NCBI GenBank assembly: GCA_003290165.1
Contig: QNQO01000595.1
Coordinates: 1 to 64,000 of the forward strand
DNA from: Berberis thunbergii
Lineage: Eukaryota > Streptophyta > Magnoliopsida > Ranunculales > Berberidaceae
Reading direction: 5' to 3'
Length of the DNA: 64,000 bases
In this document: positions 17,969 to 31,696 of the stretch, one piece after another
Layout: each line of letters starts with the position of its first letter
How positions within the stretch are numbered: the stretch's first letter is position 1
Notes under the pieces: model-generated
Seen by the model: the letters and a program-made list of their open reading frames with translations, nothing else
What the model was told of the DNA's origin: nothing
Databases searched by the model: none
Translations under genes and position numbers: made by a program

Positions 17969-18950
17969 ACAATTTTATTCAGAGGTTGTGATAGCAATCA
18001 CATCTGTTTTGCTGTTTGTATTCTTTTTCCGGCAATGTCCACTGAGAAATAGTTTTACAGTATTAGATCAAAATTAAACAATGTACATCGAATAATGTAC
18101 TGATTTTAATATCCTGATTGATCAATCTATACATAATTTGAAACTTTGAATCAGAACGAGTTTGTATTCTGTTACTAGATAGATCATGATAGTCTTCTGC
18201 CATGTTCAAGATATCTTAATGAAACTTGTTGGATGACCTATTGGTAATCACTGAACATTGAAAAAATGGGATTAGACTGACTAGTTTTGATTACCTCTTT
18301 TCAAGATGATTGAACATGGTACTCATTAGATCGTAAGTCAGAGAATTGGACAGACAACATGTCAGACCAAGTCCTGAAAAATGTCCTCTTAAACGAGTCA
18401 TCAACTTGGACTAGTTTCCTAGTTGAACTACATTTATAAATGACCATACTCGATGATGCGAGATGTGAAGATACATGCGACACATAAGCATAATTATCTT
18501 GTGATGGTTCTTTGTGCTCACCCAGTGCAATAATGATCATGAATAGTAACTCAGGCCATTTTAATATCCCCCAAATGATAAATAGGTTGTGGGATATTGA
18601 AATGGCTCGAATGCTATTAACGTCAATGAGCATCAACATGTATGTAGCCTTAATGTCTATTATTACACCCAACCAAGTTTGATAATAATGATGTCAAATA
18701 TGTATTGTTGGTTCTAAGTTTTGTCATCTCCTTGAGATACATGTAAGCCTCCTTGCCTTTGTCATGATCTCCTGCAAATCAATTCACAAACACGGGTGTT
18801 TGTAAAATATTTGTGTACAGGACAAACCTAGAGAAGAAATAGAGTGATGAGCTTTCTTAGAAGGCAACTACTACTCCACGCCACAAAAAGCGTTGTCTGA
18901 TATCATTATGTACCATTTTTTTTTTCTATTAACCCATTCTACCCAAAAAA
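17969..18950. other. 3' flank of the J-protein gene, no gene recognised
   Basis: The first ~150 bp after the stop are presumably 3'UTR. A 123-codon open stretch on the minus strand (18301-18672) has no family motif I know and is probably chance. Nothing else stands out. Confidence 0.4.
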
Positions 18951-18954
18951 TTGT

Positions 18955-19730
18955 TTTTGAAAATAATAATAATTTAAAAATAGGGTAATTTTCAACTAAT
19001 TTAAACCCTAAATTGAGACCAATTTTAAAGCTCATCAAAACACGAAAATTATAGTAATCTGAGTTATCTAATAAATACAACTTCAATCACTTGAAAATGT
19101 TTTGAAATGAGCAAATTATGGTCATTTTACTAAAGTCACACAAATCTGTCTCACAATGAAAACATGATAGTGTTCCTGACTTTCAGCCAACTTATATGCT
19201 CAATTGAGATCGATTCTCAACCTCATCAACACATGAAAATTGTAGTACTCTGATTTACCTAATAAACACAATTTGAATCACTTGAAAATGTTTTGAAATG
19301 AGCAAGTTATAATCATTTTACAAAAGTCGCGCAAATCTATCTCGCAATAAAAATGGGATATTATCTTTGACTTTCGGCCAACTTATATGCTCGATCGTGA
19401 CCGATTCTCAAGCTCATCAAAACACAAACATTGTAGTATTCTGAGTTTCCTAATAAACACAACTTGAATCACATGAAATCTGTTGAAATGAGCAAGTTAT
19501 AGTCATTTTACTAAAGTAGTGCAAATCAGCATCGGAATTGAAAATAGGGTAATGTCTTTGACTTTTGGCCAACTTATATGCTCGATTGAGACTGATTCTT
19601 AATCTCATCAAAACACAACAATTGTAGTACTGTGAGTTATCTAACAAACAAAATTTGAATCACTTGAAAATGTGTTGAAATGAGCAAGTTATGGTCATTT
19701 TACTAAAGTCGCACAAATCTGCCTGAAAAA
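18955..19730. repeat. ~190-bp tandem repeat, about four units
   Basis: The phrase CTTATATGCT recurs at 19191, 19382 and 19573, a spacing of 191 bp, with a diverged first unit beginning near 18985. Each unit carries GAGACCGATTCTCAA, an AACACAA..TTGTAGTA block, GAAATGAGCAAGTTAT and a TTTTACTAAAGTCGCGCAAATC-like block. Such blocks occur in plant LTR-retrotransposon LTRs or satellites; origin is not settled. 19731-20400 is low complexity, with two diverged ~43-bp repeats around CCTTGCCTG. Confidence 0.6.
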
Positions 19731-20573
19731 AAGAGTATGTTTTCACCCATTCGCCTAGACCTCTGCGAGATTTTGAAAAAACCTTGCCTGGAACTTTGTG
19801 AGATTTTGCAATAACCTTGCCTGAACCTCTGTGACTCGCATTGTTCATTGCGAGGTTTTTGCAAATTCTTGCATTGTTTCATGCGAACAATATATTTTCC
19901 CTTTAAAATTCTCGCATTGATTCATTTTCTGGCGAACTAGTGAGTAGTGACTAAATAAATAAGGGATTTTCTAAGAAATTGAAATTTCAAATGTTATGTT
20001 AACAAAACATTAATTTCGTGAAACAATCGAACAAATCAAATGAAGGGGGAAAAAGAATCGGGTGTTTGCGATTTGTGTTTTGCATTTTGAATACAATAGG
20101 GAAGATGTGTTGCCTTTGCATTTTGAATGGGGGAGAAAAATGTTGATTTGCTTGTTTATATTGCTTGGAGTCAATTTGCATTTTGCTTTTTGCGTTTTGG
20201 GGAGGTTGCGATTTGGGCTTCGATTTTCAGTGGTTTCAATTTTGAAGGGTTTCAATTTTGACAGATATTTGAGGGTTGGTTTTGTATTTGCAAGAGATTT
20301 GAATATGGGGGGAGAGGGAAGATTTGAATGGGGGAGGGGAAGGGAGACTTGCGTTTCGATTTAAATGGGGAGGAGAAAAATGTCATTTCTTTATTTATAT
20401 AGGTGGTGTGGGAAAGAGTGCTGGTGTGAGAAATAAAGTAGGTCGAGAGAGTTAAACGGTGTGAGAAAACACTTTTGGTGGTGTGGAGTAGTCGTTGCCT
20501 TTTTAGAATTTAGTCTCTATAATTGTCCAATGGCCTCTATTTTCGTGTTGATGTCCAAGTGCATTTAATGATA

Positions 20574-21306
20574 GGCAACCACATTTTTAACACAACATCT
20601 TCTACTGCCCACACCATCAAACCAATTTATTATTTCCCACAACACTTCTTTTATGTCTCACACCATCACTTATTTTCCATACCATCCATAAAAGGCAAAA
20701 CGTAAATTCATCTTCTCTCATCCCAAATTCAAACCTGTGAAAACTCTTTCTCCCCTCCCAACATCCTCTTTTTCCATCCACTCAGATTCTTTCTCTATCA
20801 TCTTCTTCCCTCGACTAAATCTCCTAGTCCTACAACCATCACTCAACCGTCACTCTTTCCCCTAATCTCTCCCGTTCTACTTCCACTCGACTCACCCAAA
20901 AGGATTCATTGCCCCCTCCCCATTACAGTCACCCTCCCCCCACTCTCTCAATAAGTTTCCCATTCTCCGAAAAGCTTCCTGTGCAACCTTCTAGTCGCCT
21001 CTCTCCATTTATCCGCATTTGCACATATAGCCACCATCGCAGCCCCATTTCTTCTATCTCTCGACGTCACTGGTCGTCTTTCACCATCCTTCGCAATCGA
21101 CCACTCCCTTCTTCGATACACCACAACAAACAGGAGCAATGATTGTAGCGGGGTCAAGCTATTATTGTTGTTCTTGAGAAAAGAGGGTGAGAGATAATAG
21201 AAAATAGTAATTTAAATTGGTTGTGTGGGTTAGTAGGTAATTTTTTTTAATAAATTAGTTTGGTGGTGTGGGACAGTAGAAGACGTGGTGTTAAAAAATC
21301 AATGCG
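20574..21306. mobile_element. Short Mutator-like element
   Basis: Inverted termini run about 60 bp: left GTCTTCTACTG-type block at 20589-20625, right mirror at 21250-21290 (GGTGTGGGACAGTAGAAGAC). The 9-bp direct repeat TTAATGATA flanks it (20565-20573 and 21307-21315). The interior is strongly pyrimidine-rich (20710-21080) with no supported protein. A further inverted piece of the same repeat seems to lie at 20400-20500 just outside. Confidence 0.6.
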
Positions 21307-21880
21307 TTAATGATAGGGTAGAAGAACTATAAAAAGAGATCCCTGAGTTTGTTATATGATAATCAGTGACGGAGCCAGGATTTTTGTTGAGGGGGGGGGG
21401 GGGAGTGATGTCATAATTAACTAAATATAATATAAAAATTAGTTACTTTAACATGAATTTTTTTTTAAATATAACAAAAAGGGGAGTACAACAAAGACAG
21501 TCATTGAAGATGATTACTACTATATTCATTGAAGATTATTACTACTTCTAGAAACACAAGAGAAAAGTTTGAATCGTTGATTACTACTACATGAAGAAAA
21601 TGAGGAAGAGATTGAGTTGCTTACGATTTTTTTTGTGGAGATGACCAACACAGTGATTAATGAAGGCACCTGGTACCTAAAAGAAGAAAAATAAGGTGGT
21701 TTGGATCCTACTGGATCTTGTGAAGATGAACTCAAATAACTCAATAGTTATAGATCTTTGAATATGATGAAATAATGGAGTTTCCCTCATCTTATCCAAT
21801 CAATGGAGTGTGAAGAAGAAATTGTGGATTTTGGTTTCTTTAAGAGATTTGAGGGATTTAACATTTATCTCTAACTCTAA

Positions 21881-22263
21881 GGGCGTGTTTGGTTAGCTCA
21901 TTGACCGTCGTAATGAAATTGCTTGACCATTACAATGTAATGGGTCAAAGGCATTCTTGCGTTTGGTATCACATAAAACCATCGTAATAGTCATTCCCAT
22001 TACAGATTTGGTTGTAATGGCCATTCCTACCTCCCCCCTATGAATGGCCATTACCATTCCCATTGTAATGGTCAAAGTTACCTAATGACCATTTTTACCC
22101 TCCTCACACTCTCCCATTTTAACTAAGTGAGGGTATTTTTGGAAATAAGTTTTACATTACCACCTTACCATTTTAAAAGTATACCAAACATACATATTCC
22201 CATTACCATTCCCATTACCATTCCTATTATCATTCCTATTCCATCAAGTAACCAAACGAGCCC
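21881..22263. mobile_element. PIF/Harbinger-type MITE
   Basis: 383 bp starting GGGCGTGTTTGGTTAG and ending AACCAAACGAGCCC, flanked by TAA on both sides (21878-21880, 22264-22266). The 3-bp TAA duplication and these ends are usual for Tourist-like elements. Near its right end it has a repeated CATTACCATTCC motif. No coding capacity. Confidence 0.85.
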
Positions 22264-22453
22264 TAAAAGCAGAGCTTGAATTTGATATGTATATGATTTG
22301 AAGGATGAACTCTTGATTGAAGTGAAAAGTGAGAATAGAGAGGCAAATAAAAAAACTAATTGAGGGACAAATAAATTAAAAAATAAATAAATAAAAAATT
22401 CATAAGTCAGTGTGAATCCGTGCCTGATGATATTGACAAGAGCTTTGCTATGC

Positions 22454-22614
22454 GTCGAGGGAAAGGGCGAGGAAAACAGCGAGGTAAAGGAGGTGGCGGG
22501 GGGTGAACCGTTCACCCCCTCGAGATGTGTGCCGCACGCGCATCTCGAGGGGGGTGAACGGTTCACCCCCGCCACCTCTTTTACCTCGCTGTTTTCCTCG
22601 CCCTTTCCCTCGAC
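22454..22614. repeat. GC-rich fold-back repeat, copy 1 (near-perfect palindrome)
   Basis: Arms of about 73 bp (22454-22527 and 22541-22614) are inverted copies with only a few mismatches, around a 13-base loop. The arm begins GTCGAGGGAAAGGGCGAGG and includes GGTGAACCGTTCACCCCC, itself a smaller palindrome. It is far more GC-rich than its neighbourhood. Related copies lie at 26303-26448 and 37030-37201. It has no coding sense; open frames here exist only because the hairpin lacks stops. Confidence 0.85.
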
Positions 22615-23989
22615 ATTTAGAATTCCCGTATTGACAAACTTGCAATTCGGCCCAAGTAGCTGTCAGGTCTATTCGACTAAGGTGGACTAATTTATGTTTA
22701 CTCCAATTGGCTAACCTTCCCACCATGTCGACCATTTTTCTATCCACCCATTGGTCCTAGCTTTGTTGTAGTTCCTTCTGTGATGATCTACCCCCGTATT
22801 TGACCTGAACCATTCTATATGTTGAGCACGAGTATATCCTGGAATAGTGTCTCATGCCCATCACATGATGCTTTGGCCTCACATCGTGCATGTGACCATG
22901 AAATCATGGTACAAACAACGCTCCACTCAACCCCGCCAGCTTAACTTGTCGAAAATGGCTTGGTTGTGGACTCTCAACCATTACCTTGAATTGCTTACCA
23001 TGTTAGAGGTCTGGGATAAATTTGACATGCCAGTAACCATCAACCTATCCTTCCTGGAAGTCAGTGGTGAACTCATCACAGTATCTTCAACCCTGGCCCA
23101 TTTGCATATGTTTTGGCCAACTCAATGTCGACTTATCTTTACCATTTACTTCTCTAGTTTGTGAAGTCTTCGACTTCTACAACCTTTGTTCCATCAAATG
23201 TATTGGGAGTTTTTGGAGACTAATGTGTGCGGTGGAGCGCATCAATGCTCGTTGGGGAAACAAATTGGTCTACACAAGATCTGTGTCCAATACTACTTGG
23301 AGGCGACCCTTGCTCTCACAAAGTACCATTATTAACATCTACCATAACAGATGATTCGATTGTTAGGAAAGTAGTATATCTGCAAAACACTTGTTAGAAA
23401 ATAACACAAAACACTTGTTATTAGACTATAACATATAAATATAAAATATCAAAATGCGAATATAATAAATGAAGTTTTTGCCTTAAGATTGATATCACCA
23501 ATCTAAGGTGCTAAATTGTTTAATGGCGAACGCCTCCCAAGATACAATGACATGCCTTCTCAAATTAGAACCAACTCTGTGTTTAACTCTTTCAAGAACA
23601 GCTGAGCAAGACAATGCAACAATATGAAGATAATGCATTATTTAATTGAATGATGAAAACAACAAAATTGGTGAAATTTAATAGATGTGAAGACACCTCT
23701 TGAAAAGGTGTCATGGTGGCTATTAGAAGGAACACCAAGAGTTATAGAAGAAGGATATGGAAAATTGCCTTAGCTTATTGAAGATACCCTTGCCTTATCA
23801 CAACAAACTTTTAGCAACACACGAAACAACTTTAGTTGGTGTAAAATATAATTAGTTTAATGCCCTCTTATTTAAAGAAAACTCTCTTTAGACCTTTTTT
23901 TAATAAAAAAATTTAAAAGGAAAAATCATTCAGGTTCAAAGTACATCTCATCTCAAAGTGATTATTGCTACTATTACTACTACTACTAC
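22615..23989. other. No recognised gene
   Basis: Open frames of 105 and 96 codons at 22847-23354 (plus) show no family motif I can name. 23360-23990 is AT-rich with an ACT trinucleotide run at 23960-23995. Confidence 0.4.
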
Positions 23990-25790
23990 TACTATCATAG
24001 ACTGATGCAGTCAGCCGACGGACTGTTAAGTTCATGTTTCTTATAATATGAATTGCTTTGAAACATTCAAAGATAGCTAGTTTGTGTTCTAACCGATACT
24101 GTTAGATTATCTTCTACTGCCATGATGAGTGTTTGCTTCTGCCATTGATCGCTTTCACAATGTCTTTGCCATCGGTTATCACTATAACCTTTTTGTACTT
24201 TTTCATCATCACTCAATCACTTGCTAGTCTGACAGCTTCGATTTCAGTTTCAAAACTTGTTGTCATGCCTTTCCTACACCATCTTTTATATATTCCGATT
24301 ATTTTACCATCTGCATTAGTCGCGTAGAAAACAAAACATCCATCACCCATGTTCCCGTGAAAACAACATCAGTGATCAACATAATAAAATCATAACCTGC
24401 CATTATTTTTGTCTGCTCAAATATCTGTGAAATATCATAATTGTTCGCATGTGTATCTTGTCGTGGTATGTTAGTGCTGACAACAGTAATATCAGGTTAT
24501 TACTGTTTCATATTACTCTTAAATTGTTTGTGTCAATTTTGTTATCAACTGTACTCAGAATTATTTGTGTTCAAAAACCAAATTGTTTCTAGCCTGCCCA
24601 ATATGATCAAGGACAACAACTGCTTTAACTATGCTTTATTCCCTTTCATACCCGTTGTTGTGCATGTACCATAAAACTCCAGAGAATCATTCTCATGAGA
24701 GAAATCCACTCTATCTCATCTAACCGGAATGTTAGAAAGGCTCCATACTTGAACAACACAAGTACACTGAAAAAGAACATGCTTAAATGTCTTCTTTTTT
24801 GTGTTGATGTTGTTTAAGGACATCTCCATAGGAAGTAGTCATTTGTATATTTTCTAAAGGAAAATTTGAACTCGATGAGGAACCCGAGCTTCCAAATACC
24901 TTGTAGCATTCTCCTATCATCATCTCTGGATAAAGAGGCATTATTTAGAACCGCTACCTCACTCTTGAAAGATCTATAGGCGATTTCATAGTGAAGATGC
25001 ATTTCGTCATGCTTCCAAATAAGCACATCATGCTCCTCTGAATGTCTAATTGGGGTGTCGAGGATGTCCCTAGCTACATGTTGAAGGAAAAAAAGTTTTA
25101 TAGTAGGCTGGGTCATTTTTTATGTCTTCGCTCTTTTTGAATAATCAGATCTGTCACTGAATCAAACAAAGTTAAGGTAGTTGGAGACACAAACTCTCTT
25201 AAAGGAACAAAATCTGATAACCACGGGTCCTCCCATATATTGAAAGACTCCCCATTGGCAACTATCCACAATAAACCTTTACTGAGAGTACTAAAAGTTT
25301 TCCCCAAACTATTTCAAAGGAAGGATGACGCCGATTTGGTGAAACAGACTTGGAAAAGGCTGATGTCTTTGAAGTAAATAGACTTAAGGATTGTTGGCTA
25401 GAGGTCATTAGGTCGTTCTAAAATTCTAACCACTATCTTGGATAGTAGAACACAAATTTTTGGTTTGGATAGTTGAATATTAACCCCTCTTCGCTCCTAC
25501 CAAATTTTTAGGGTTAGACACTAAATCACATTTTGCAAAAAATGAGCTTTACTGTTTTTGGTGTCTCTCCACCAAAATGATCTATTTAAAGAATCCAAAT
25601 TCTTCAGGATGGAAGTTGAGAGTAAAAATGATTGCATAGAATAGATAAGAATGGAAAAAATCCTCTAGACCATCTGTCGATAAATAAAAACTTGAACAAT
25701 GATATATGGCTCATAATTTCCAAATAACTTCACTACCCTTCAATAGACCATTATAAAATTCTACGAGAAGACAAAAGCGCCCCACCAAGT
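23990..25790 (-). pseudogene. LINE 3' portion (zf-RVT and RNase H)
   Basis: Reading down the minus strand, 25113-25307 gives LWIVANGESFNIWEDPWL, the phrase that follows the reverse transcriptase in plant LINEs. 24814-25116 gives HDVLIWKHDEMHLHYEIAYRSF and GIWKL (zf-RVT lead-in). 24130-24340 gives an RNase H fold: ADGKIIGIYKRW, ETEIEAVRLASD and VIVITDGKDIVKAI, with the acidic E and D in their usual places. Stop codons interrupt it. Upstream 25310-25790 is probably degraded RT. Confidence 0.7.
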
Positions 25791-25946
25791 GGTCCCAAAA
25801 TTATTTATATTTTTCCTCCATAATTTTCAAACAATCCCACTTTCTTCTAGAAAGGTTGTGAAGTAACCCGGGAGCTCTTTGAAAATATGATAGGTTAGAA
25901 GTGGGTATACAAATTACATATGAAAGACATGGAGTTTCGTAATTTA

Positions 25947-26169
25947 GGGTATGTTTGGTTGCACGGAAAATACACATGGAAATTGAAACTGTTTTCGTGA
26001 ATCTGATTCCGAGGTTTTTTCCTTGGACTTGATTTTCCATGAGTAGTGGGAAAACAGTCTTACGAAGAATCAATTTTCTTTCAGTAAATAGATAACCAAA
26101 CAATGAAAATTTGCATAACAAAAAAAATGAATTTCATTTCCTTTGAAAAATGGACAACCAAATAGACCC
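25947..26169. mobile_element. PIF/Harbinger-type MITE
   Basis: 223 bp, GGGTATGTTTGGTTGC at the left and CAACCAAATAGACCC at the right, flanked by TTA at 25944-25946 and 26170-26172. Same type of ends as the element at 21881 but a different interior. Non-coding. Confidence 0.8.
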
Positions 26170-26302
26170 TTAGATATTTCAAAAATGAACAAAAAAAGAA
26201 AAGGAAAAGAAAAAGAAAAAAGGTAACTTGAGTGGGAGACAAGTAGAGTCGATAACATGATTACATCATTCCATAGACAATCTACTTTATATCTAACGAA
26301 AA

Positions 26303-26448
26303 TCTAACTGTCGAGGGAAATGGCGAGGAAAACAACGAGGGAAAGGGAGCGTCCATCGTCCTCGAGATGCATGCGATGACTTTTCTTGCATGCATCCCGA
26401 GAGTGATAGAAGCTCCCACCCCCCTCGCTGTTTTCCTTGACAGTTAGA
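26303..26448. repeat. GC-rich fold-back repeat, copy 2
   Basis: Ends TCTAACTGTCGAGG and CCTTGACAGTTAGA are inverted copies. The arms share GAGGAAAACAACGAGGG and the CTCGAGATGCATGC/GCATGCATCCCGAG core with the family at 22454 and 37030, but are more diverged. It sits 550 bp upstream of the polyubiquitin transcription start. Confidence 0.7.
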
Positions 26449-26912
26449 CGGGTTCTTATATCTAACACCATCCAACAAGGCTACAAACTATTGAAAAGAA
26501 GAAACAATCATCATCCTTCCATCAACCCCAACTTGTTAAAAACAATCACAATAATGATCTATATCCCACCAATTTCCAAACAAACTCCACTACTTTCCAA
26601 TAAACAACACCAAAGCCTTACAACTAGACAAACACATCCCTTTCCCTTTCCCTTCCCACTACCTCACAAACTCCTTTTACCTATTTCCACCCCACTTTCC
26701 AAACAGCCCCACCACCACCCATAAAAAATCAACAAAGTCCAACAACTAGACCAAATACATCCCCTTCCCCCTCTCAACCAATCTCCACCGTTCATCCAAA
26801 CCTCCGTCTAATTTGACGAAGCAGAATCTTCTTCACTTGACCGAGTCTCCCGGTTATCTCCGTCAAAAGAACAAGTTGCGTAGTAGGTAAGTAACCTCAG
26901 CCAGCGAAATTT

Positions 26913-26924
26913 CGACACGTGTCG
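26913..26924. promoter_or_regulatory. G-box palindrome upstream of polyubiquitin
   Basis: CGACACGTGTCG is a perfect 12-base palindrome around the G-box core CACGTG, about 75 bp before the TATA box. bZIP and bHLH factors bind this core. Its role here is inferred. Confidence 0.55.
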
Positions 26925-26988
26925 AGGATTTGTTGGTTTGTTTGGAGGTGTTATCTCCACCGCTAATAATTAAGTTAGCAATTTTTTG

Positions 26989-26996
26989 TTATAAAT
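26989..26996 (+). promoter_or_regulatory. TATA box of polyubiquitin
   Basis: TTATAAAT lies about 85 bp before the 5'UTR splice donor, so transcription should start near 27020-27030, leaving a leader exon of about 55 bp. Confidence 0.6.
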
Positions 26997-27079
26997 TGAG
27001 TCCCTTTGTTCCTCCAATCCTTCATTGTTCGTTCTTCAATTTGTTTCAAAGCTATTTTTTTTAAGTTCTCTCTCTCAAG

Positions 27080-29033
<1,954 letters not shown>

Positions 29034-29690
29034 GTGGTGGTCTGTTCTGTTATGGTCAATTGCAACTATTCCCTTATGTTTCTATGATTTCTCTCTTATG
29101 TTAAGAACTTTAATGGCCAAATGTAGGCCTTAGTAGTTGTAATAATAAGTTTGTTTCAGTTGCAATTTAAGTACTATGCCTATTATACTTAATTCTGAGT
29201 TCATCTCGTTATGATGCTTTAGTTTCTTTTGTTTCAATGTACTGGCTATTATGCTTAATTCTGTGAATGTAGTATGTTTAAATGGAGGATTGCATATTGT
29301 GTAAAAAACTGCCCAGTCAGGTCATAAAAACAGAGACATCAGATCGTTTCAAAGAATGGTGATTGCTACTCCTTGGCTAACCTAACCCTTTCCTGGAGGC
29401 TCTCCCTTGCGGCAACATTGTACATTCCTTTCGAGGCATTAAGCCAACAGCCGCAGGCGCAGCAGCAGTTTGTATTCTATGAAACACCACTTTCAAAGGC
29501 GACGCAGCCGTTTGAGTTTAGAATGTAAGATTGCTCCTCCATGGCAACTTGAGTTTTGCCTACTGTCAGCTAACACCTCACCCCCCAAAGTTTAGATGGA
29601 TTTGTTTATGTACCCTGTTAATTCATATTGCCATTTGCTAATATGATTGAATGTCACATTCCTTATTTAACATATGGGAATTAAATGTCG
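29034..29690. other. 3' flank of polyubiquitin
   Basis: T-rich 3'UTR-like sequence to about 29290. Then 29305-29370 is a block (AACTGCCCAGTCAGG and onward) repeated at 29908-29970. On the minus strand 29360-29560 reads in mixed frames as a possible C-terminus (MYNVAARESLQERV) that I cannot assign. Confidence 0.4.
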
Positions 29691-29691
29691 C

Positions 29692-29905
29692 CTCTTGGAG
29701 TTCCCCTTCAACTTGAACTCCACCAAGGCTGCCTGCACAAACGGCCTTTTGTTGTATACTGCTCCAATCACTTTCTAGTCTCAAGTCTTTCATCTTTATC
29801 CCAAACTTTCTGCTCGTATCAGCTTAATTACCATCCATCAAAACACATTGGAGATGAAGAAGATATAAACCTCAATCACAGCAGCAGCTTGTTCCGGAGG
29901 TATAG
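29692..29905 (-). pseudogene. XH-domain remnant, copy 1
   Basis: The minus strand at about 29708-29804 aligns base by base with exon 5 of the NAC-XH gene (32125-32382). It covers the stretch encoding DEEDERLKGLKRDW and the following EVYKAV-like region. Frames are broken by small indels. It is a near copy of 29968-30165, so an XH-bearing segment was duplicated here and decayed. Confidence 0.6.
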
Positions 29906-29967
29906 ATAAAAACTGCCCAGTCAGTTCATAAAAACAGAGACATCAGATCGTTTCAAAGAATGGTGAT

Positions 29968-30165
29968 TGCTTCTCCTTCAACTTGAACTCCACCAAGGCT
30001 GCACAAACGGCCATGTTGTATACTGCTTCTCCAATCACTTTCTAGTCTCAAGTCTTTCATCTTCATCCCATACTTTCTGCTCGTATCAGCTCAAGTACCA
30101 TCCATCAAAACACATTGGAGATGAAGCAGATATAAATTTCAATCACAGCAGCTTGTTCCGGCCCA
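29968..30165 (-). pseudogene. XH-domain remnant, copy 2
   Basis: Second copy of the same segment. In two frames it reads DEDERLETRK then GEAVYNMAVCAALVEFKLKEK, matching the XH consensus (D-E-D-E-K-L, then G-E-E-V-Y-x-A-V). Indels of one to two bases separate the parts. About 200 bp of shared sequence with copy 1, starting at a common CTTCAACTTGAACTCCACC, shows tandem duplication. 30170-31148 has no further recognisable gene. Confidence 0.65.
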
Positions 30166-31148
30166 TGCTAAATGTGGGATTCACTTTATTTTTCACGATA
30201 AGTGGTAAAAGAATCCAACCTTATAAACTCGTGGCCTTTTCTGATTGAGATTCCTGTTCATCAATTGTCTCGTGGGCATCAAAATCTGAATTGCAAAGTG
30301 AGATCGCCACCATTAGTAGGGAGTTTGAATTGGCAAAAAAATATATGATTTCAGGTTTCTGAATGTTATGTAAGTTTCATTATTGGTGCTTGTACACAAC
30401 TGAAAACTCGTAAGAGATTTTTATCATATTTGAGAGTATTATATCATTTGATGAACTAATCATGGATGTCAATAATATGATTATTTCACTTTGTAATTTG
30501 CATCAGTTACAGGACAGTTAAATTGAACCAGAACATATATCCGGGTGGATAGTATTCAGCTTGTTAACTATCCGAAGCTTATAACATTTCAACATCAATA
30601 CTTTGAATTGAGTTTCAAATTAGTATAAAGCATTATTTCTTTCTCATTGAAAATAAACCATACATTATTGGTGAAAATTGTGATAAGCCCTTACTAGATG
30701 GAGAAACCCATCGTTTTTGAAGGCCTAGTTAGTATCTAGTTTAAACTTTCAGAGATTTCTCCGGCATATTATTTGATTGCAGAGAAGCAGTTTCAGAGAA
30801 ATAAGGTGATTACTTGATTTGGGTTTCTTACTACCAAAATGCTAAATTTCTTCATTCGGTTGTCAATTTTAGTCTGCAAAAATATGAAATACATAGTGCT
30901 ACCTTAACCAGATGCCTGCCTAAACACCCTGGTACATTGAGATGGGAAAATGATAATAGCCACAAGCAGTTGATTTTCGACGCAACTTTAGCTAGGATAC
31001 TGCAGCAGTCCCTGTTTAGCTAAGTTCTAACAAAAGTCCATCAGACTAGTTTTTTCATTTGAGGTTCCCAACTGAAGTTACTTCAAAGATTGTCCAGTTT
31101 CAATAAGAAAACAAAATCTGTTTAGAACAATTAATTGCATGACCAGCT

Positions 31149-31167
31149 ACGTGTCTGTAATTATAAA
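31149..31167 (+). promoter_or_regulatory. ABRE and TATA box of the 2S albumin gene
   Basis: ACGTGTC (31149-31155) matches the abscisic-acid response element ACGTGKC. TTATAAA (31161-31167) is 104 bp before the ATG. Together they suggest ABA-driven seed expression, as is usual for 2S albumins. The elements sit unusually close to each other. Confidence 0.5.
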
Positions 31168-31270
31168 GATGTGCCCCCAGCATTTCAAATTTAAGTCCTA
31201 AAATCACCTACATTCCACTGGAGTCTCCTGTACTACATCAATTACTTCCTTTTCTGCATTTGATTGAAAA

Positions 31271-31696
31271 ATGGGTCGTCTCTCAATCGTAGTAGCTCTT
31301 CTGGTGGTGCTGGTGGCCTTAGCAGAAGCGTCTTCCTACAGAACCACTATAACCACCACCAAGATAGGTGATGGGGATCGAAAGGGTGGATGGTGTAGTG
31401 GACAACTTAGTAAGGTCCGGTTGGAGGATTGCAGGCGTTACTTGCAACCAGGGAGGCAGCAATTTACCATTGTAAGAAGCAGTGATGTGCCATATGAGTG
31501 CTGTGACCAGATTAAGCAAATGGATAAGTACTGCAGATGTGAAGCAATCGAGCAGACCATGCAGCGGATCACTGGAACTGGTGGTAAACAGGGCGAGCAG
31601 ACCATGAAAGAGGTGGTGAAGAAAGCAGAATTACTGCCTAACATGTGTGGGATGGAACCTCGTTACTGCGAAATCCATCAAAGTCGAGAAGAGTAA
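31271..31696 (+). CDS. 2S albumin seed storage protein
   Basis: A 141-residue single-exon preproprotein; 2S albumins are stored in seed protein vacuoles as sulfur and nitrogen reserve. Residues 1-20 form a signal peptide (LSIVVALLVVLVALAEA). The eight cysteines follow the prolamin-superfamily pattern: C (WCSGQ), C (LEDC), CC (YECC), C-x-C (YCRCEA), C (PNMC) and C (RYC). The small subunit would be the part with the first two, the large subunit the rest, joined by disulfides. The N-terminal SYRTTITTT resembles 2S albumins of Lecythidaceae/Ericales. An AATAAA lies at 31754. The gene converges with the NAC-XH gene, 428 bp apart. The protein is less Gln/Met-rich than classical members but the fold pattern is complete. 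Confidence 0.9.
   Translation: MGRLSIVVALLVVLVALAEASSYRTTITTTKIGDGDRKGGWCSGQLSKVRLEDCRRYLQPGRQQFTIVRSSDVPYECCDQIKQMDKYCRCEAIEQTMQRITGTGGKQGEQTMKEVVKKAELLPNMCGMEPRYCEIHQSREE

Noticed and set aside
18301..18672. 123-codon minus frame
   Set aside because: No known motif, atypical for a plant gene and without intron signals.
22165..22747. Several 90-136 codon frames on both strands
   Set aside because: They pass through the MITE and the stop-poor palindrome; their translations mirror each other.
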